Source of the DNA: Alphaproteobacteria bacterium
GTDB taxonomy: Bacteria > Pseudomonadota > Alphaproteobacteria > Micavibrionales > Micavibrionaceae
Direction: 5' to 3'
Length of the DNA: 9,931 nt
Assembly: GCA_023140905.1 (NCBI GenBank)
Contig: JAGLKS010000049.1
Span: 1-9,931, forward strand
Positions 6,923-9,931 of the stretch are shown piece by piece (position 1 is the first letter of the stretch; the number at the start of each line of letters is the position of its first letter). A program made the position numbers and the translations under genes. The notes beneath the pieces are model-generated. The model saw only the letters and a list, made by a program, of their open reading frames with translations, ran no database searches and was not told where the DNA came from.

Positions 6923-7291
6923 TGTTTAAACTGCTTAAGAGGTTTGATAAAATTTAAGTGCCATAATTATGAGCGAATCTATATTCTATGTTTATATCTA
7001 TTATAAAAAAGACACAAAATTCATGGCTTTACAAGCTATATGAAAGCTATGCACAAGTAAAATATGCCGTATGTTTTCGTTTATAGGCGCACGTTTTTTT
7101 AAGGTTTATTTAGTATATTTGCGTTTTTTACCAATATGAGAGCTAGGAAAGAGATATTAGTCGGATGAAATTTATCATTTTATAAAAACAGATGTTTTGA
7201 TAATCTCTCAGGGTGTAGCAGTTTTTTTGTGGGACTTACGTTAGTTGTGATTTACACTATAATGCTCTTTTTAAGAAAGACTACAATTGTG
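6923..7291. other. Divergent intergenic region
   Basis: About 370 nt of AT-rich DNA separate the start codons of two divergent genes, so promoters for both should lie here. I see no convincing hexamer pair. A nested inverted repeat lies at 7172-7203, and AAGCTAT occurs twice near 7033-7052. An in-frame GTG at 7229 could extend the SNase-like gene into this region. No RNA gene or other coding region is evident. Confidence 0.5.
7172..7203. repeat. Nested inverted repeat upstream of the SNase-like gene
   Basis: Outer arms TTATCA (7172-7177) and TGATAA (7198-7203) enclose a tighter inverted repeat AAAACA-GA-TGTTTT (7185-7198). It sits about 90 nt before the preferred start of the SNase-like gene, where an operator could lie. 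It is AT-rich, so chance is possible. Confidence 0.3.
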
Positions 7292-8575
7292 ATGAAAGCG
7301 AATTTTTTGGCTAAGATTACTAAGAAAATAAGATATTATATATGCATGTGTGTGTACGTTGTTTTGTTAATGAGTGTATGGAGCGCTGATTCCTCATTCG
7401 TATACGGGCAGCAAAACGAAGAAACAGTGCAGGCTACGCATGAAATCTCGTCAACAATTCAGAGAAAGACAACAAAGCCTGATTATCGGGAAGTATCCTA
7501 TGATGTTACAGTAAAAGATGTAAATCTTTTAATTGCGCGGGAAAACAAGATTTTTCTATGGGGGATTGAGAAAATTAATCCCGATATGGCGGTATTTAAT
7601 TTGAAGGCACGAAGTGCTCTGGAAAAGGAAATTGGCGGCAAATCAATTGTTTGTACTACGCAAGCTAGAAAAGGCAATGTTATTAGTGCGCAATGTATTA
7701 ATTACGTTGAAGAAGATTTAAGCTTGTTTCTGTTGCAAAAAGGATACGTTACGGCAGATCGTTCTGCTGTTCATGGTAGTATTTATGAAGAACCATATCT
7801 TGAAGCAGAAGCTCTTGCATATGCACGAGGCTACGGTATTTGGGTCGCCGGAGAGAGATATTCTTCTTCGGGCGATAAACAAACCAAAAGTTTTATGTTT
7901 GGTGCGTTTTTCCTTGTGGCCGTCTTTATTATTGCATTGATTGTACTCGGCTATTTTATAATGCGCGGATTTGGGCGTGTAATAGACGTACAGAACAGGT
8001 CGCTTGATCTGGCGATACGTGAGCGGTTCCTGAAGGAAAAAGAAAAGCTGGTTATTGCTTCCATGATTCATTCAGAAGTTAAAGAAAATAAAAGCAAGAT
8101 AGAAGCATATCTGGTAGTTTATGAAGAAATGCTTCGGGAGCTTTCCGACGAAACAAAATCTTTGGCGTACCAAAAGACAGGTGAAGTTATTCAAAAACAA
8201 CCGGCTTCGATGAGCCGTGTAGTCTTTGATGGTAATACCGATAAGCTTGATTTGTTTGGTGGAGAACTTGCCAGCAATTTGGTTCATTATTACGCCCGTA
8301 TCAAAACTAATCCTGATTATATCGAAATTGCACCCGACGTACCTGTGAAAGAAGTGCAAAACATCATATTTACAGCGGTTGAAAATGCTAAAAAGATTGA
8401 TGATATTTCCATTGCCTTATTGGAAAAGATTTCAAACCACGAAATCTTGAAAGAAGAAGGAATAGATGTTCGTATGTCTTCTCCTTCTCCAGATTCCTCC
8501 CTTTCCCCGGATTCTTCTCCTTCTCCAGATTCCTCCCTTTCCCCGGATTCTTCATCAAGTTTTAGATTGGAGTGA
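7292..8575 (+). CDS. Membrane-anchored protein with degenerate SNase-like domain and repeat tail
   Basis: The 427-residue product starts with a basic segment and a hydrophobic stretch (about residues 15-30), a signal peptide or anchor. Residues 72-187 follow the staphylococcal-nuclease (SNase/TNase-like) pattern: strands around VTVKDVNLLIARENKIFLWGIE, a helix with LEKEIGG, SIVCTT, LSLFLLQKGYVTAD, and the late YLEAEALAYARGYGIWVAG typical of these domains. The usual catalytic Arg/Asp/Glu set (as in RL-GIDAPE and RYGR) is not seen, so it is probably not a nuclease. A strong membrane segment lies at about 202-224 (FMFGAFFLVAVFIIALIVLG), followed by a charged, helical, probably cytoplasmic region and a tail of Ser/Pro/Asp repeats. 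The ATG at 7292 is preferred because it gives a compact signal sequence; a GTG at 7229 would add 21 residues including a second hydrophobic stretch. It ends directly against convergent xseA. Confidence 0.75.
   Translation: MKANFLAKITKKIRYYICMCVYVVLLMSVWSADSSFVYGQQNEETVQATHEISSTIQRKTTKPDYREVSYDVTVKDVNLLIARENKIFLWGIEKINPDMAVFNLKARSALEKEIGGKSIVCTTQARKGNVISAQCINYVEEDLSLFLLQKGYVTADRSAVHGSIYEEPYLEAEALAYARGYGIWVAGERYSSSGDKQTKSFMFGAFFLVAVFIIALIVLGYFIMRGFGRVIDVQNRSLDLAIRERFLKEKEKLVIASMIHSEVKENKSKIEAYLVVYEEMLRELSDETKSLAYQKTGEVIQKQPASMSRVVFDGNTDKLDLFGGELASNLVHYYARIKTNPDYIEIAPDVPVKEVQNIIFTAVENAKKIDDISIALLEKISNHEILKEEGIDVRMSSPSPDSSLSPDSSPSPDSSLSPDSSSSFRLE
8477..8548 (+). repeat. Two perfect tandem 36-bp repeats in the coding region
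   Basis: Positions 8477-8512 and 8513-8548 are identical 36-nt units, each encoding SSPSPDSSLSPD, near the C-terminus of the SNase-like protein; a third unit begins and breaks off. Each unit is itself built of two related halves (TCTCCAGATTCC and TTTCCCCGGATTC). The length is a multiple of three, so copy-number change would keep the frame. The strand is pyrimidine-rich (T and C). Confidence 0.95.
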
Positions 8576-9931
8576 TTAAAATAAAGACCTTTGCTCAGGT
8601 TTTTTTAGTGCGCAGTCATTCTTTGATACTTGAGCTTTCGGTTTCTTGTTTTTCTCAGATTGTTCTGAAGCTTGTTTGTGCTTTCCTGTTACGCGTGCAT
8701 CCACATAACCTTGTTCTTTAAATTGTAGATTAATGGCCTGATTGGCAACAAGAGCATTTGCTTGTGTCACGACAGTGCCAGTTTGGTCGCGGACAACAAC
8801 ATAACCTCTGGCTAAAATATTTTCGAACGATAAAATTTCTAACTTCTCGGAAAGATGCGTAAGACGTTTTCTCCCAGTTTTTAATGGCTCATGACCCGTA
8901 CGTTGTAATTGATTGGTTATTCGAGCTAAATTTCTTTTTTCGGTTCGGATTCGTTCCAATGGCGGGCGAAGGATGCTGGATGTACGCTCTATCACGTGAC
9001 CTTTTCTTGCAAGATAATAAGAATACGTACTAGACATACGCTTTGTAAGAACATCGACCGCAAGCCTTTTCTTCTCTATGATTTGGGCGGGGGTAGTTAG
9101 ACGTACTCCTGTTTGAGAGAGATTAAATTGTGACTGGTTCATTATTATTTTTATAGCATGATCTAGTCTATCGCTTTTCCGATCAAGATGTTGCATTTTG
9201 AGTTCTAATAATCGTGCAGGATCGCCCAGTTTAGCACTTAATGCATCGATTCTGTGCCGATATTGCTGAAAATAGCTGCTTATGGCACTGGTTAAACGTT
9301 TTTCATCATCTAAAATCTGCGCACGTAAATTTATGCGTACAGGCACAGCAATTTCCGCAGCGCCTGTAGGTGTAGGCGCCCGGTAATCTGCGGCATAATC
9401 AATTAATGTTGTGTCTGTTTCATGGCCGACAGCCGAGATAATAGGAATTACACTCTCAGAGGTTGCTCGTACCACTATTTCTTCATTAAAAGGCATCAAG
9501 TCTTCAAGAGAGCCGCCGCCACGCGCAACAATAATAATGTCTGGTTTTAGATCAGATTTTAACGCGTTCAAACCGGAAATCGCTTCAGCAATTTCTTTAG
9601 CAGCGCCTTCGCCTTGTACTTTAACAGGCCAGAGAATAACGTTTCGTGGAAAACGATCAGCTAAACGATGCAGGATGTCGCGGATAACTGCGCCTGTTGG
9701 TGATGTAACAACACCAACCTTTTCTGGAAGAAAGGGTAAAGCTTTTTTCTGCCCCGGGGCAAATAATCCTTCTGCGGCGAGTTTTTTCTTACGTTCTTCA
9801 AGCATTTTAAGAAGAGCGCCTTCACCGGCTAGTTCCATCGATTCAATAATAAGCTGATAACGTGAATTTCCAGGGTATGTTGTCATTTTACCAGTGCATA
9901 TGACCTCTAATCCCTCCTCCGGGCGTATAGA
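8576..9931 (-). CDS. xseA: Exodeoxyribonuclease VII large subunit, N-terminus beyond the window
   Basis: XseA joins several XseB small subunits to form exonuclease VII, a cytoplasmic metal-independent nuclease that degrades single-stranded DNA to oligonucleotides from both ends. The frame runs open to the window edge: residues before the first visible Met read SIRPEEGLEVICTGK, the end of the N-terminal OB-fold domain in this family, so that Met (9886) is internal and the true start lies to the right. Visible core motifs, numbered from the first visible residue, are GVVTSPTGAVIRDIL (73-87), ARGGGSLEDLMPFNEE (136-151) and SAVGHETDTTLIDYAADYRAPTPTGAAE (166-193), with the catalytic-region Arg, His and Asp present. 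A long coiled-coil segment follows (about 200-350), then the end domain (LARGYVVVRD). A Lys-rich extension ends in EQRSLF, a common type of XseA ending. About 451 residues are visible; roughly the first 60-80 are missing. Confidence 0.96.
   Translation of the reverse strand, partial: SIRPEEGLEVICTGKMTTYPGNSRYQLIIESMELAGEGALLKMLEERKKKLAAEGLFAPGQKKALPFLPEKVGVVTSPTGAVIRDILHRLADRFPRNVILWPVKVQGEGAAKEIAEAISGLNALKSDLKPDIIIVARGGGSLEDLMPFNEEIVVRATSESVIPIISAVGHETDTTLIDYAADYRAPTPTGAAEIAVPVRINLRAQILDDEKRLTSAISSYFQQYRHRIDALSAKLGDPARLLELKMQHLDRKSDRLDHAIKIIMNQSQFNLSQTGVRLTTPAQIIEKKRLAVDVLTKRMSSTYSYYLARKGHVIERTSSILRPPLERIRTEKRNLARITNQLQRTGHEPLKTGRKRLTHLSEKLEILSFENILARGYVVVRDQTGTVVTQANALVANQAINLQFKEQGYVDARVTGKHKQASEQSEKNKKPKAQVSKNDCALKKPEQRSLF
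8583..8606 (+). terminator. Probable rho-independent terminator for the SNase-like gene, inside xseA
   Basis: Just 7 nt past the stop of the plus-strand gene, AAAGACCT and AGGTTTTT can pair around loop TTGCTC (8591-8596), with one G-U wobble in RNA, and the stem runs into a T tract (to 8606). This fits an intrinsic terminator on the plus strand. It lies in the last codons of xseA, on the opposite strand. The stem is short with few GC pairs, so strength is uncertain. Confidence 0.5.

Noticed and set aside
9411..9857. 148-codon plus-strand frame
   Set aside because: It lies wholly antisense to conserved xseA motifs, with no recognisable domain; a shadow frame.
1..9931. CRISPR array, insertion sequence or prophage
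   Set aside because: No regularly spaced repeats, terminal inverted repeats, transposase, integrase or phage structural motif was seen on either strand.

Overview
The window looks like a stretch of an AT-rich alphaproteobacterial chromosome. The tRNA-Glu(TTC) sequence, with its encoded CCA, and the exonuclease VII large subunit both fit that group. This placement is from family resemblance and was not tested by a search. Pyruvate formate-lyase points to a facultatively anaerobic, fermentative lifestyle, which is not common in that class.

Left part (1-3314, all minus strand): the 5' two thirds of pflA, cut by the window start, lies behind a complete pflB. Together they form the oxygen-sensitive pyruvate to acetyl-CoA plus formate module, an enzyme and its radical-SAM activase. 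A 343-nt gap upstream of pflB carries short repeats and a possible promoter, and is followed by a tRNA-Glu gene with its own promoter-like hexamers.

Middle part (3561-8575): accessory-looking genes. Two plus-strand TerD-superfamily genes, one TerA-like and one TerD-like, stand alone without the rest of a tellurite/stress (ter) operon. Tail-to-tail with them is a minus-strand gene of unknown function whose body (338 aa) lacks its N-terminus. The missing N-terminus, including an SDVNH motif, is readable just upstream in another frame, so the gene appears frameshifted. Next comes an unrecognised minus-strand protein with an acidic middle and a basic tail, and then a plus-strand membrane-anchored protein with a degenerate nuclease (SNase)-like extracytoplasmic domain and a tandemly repeated Ser/Pro/Asp tail.

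Right part (8576-9931, minus): xseA, cut at its 5' end by the window end. It abuts the SNase-like gene stop to stop, and a plausible terminator for that gene lies inside the last xseA codons.

No CRISPR array, transposase, integrase or phage gene is visible. The most noteworthy items are the frameshifted gene at 5001-6160, the orphan Ter pair next to it, and the SNase-like membrane protein.
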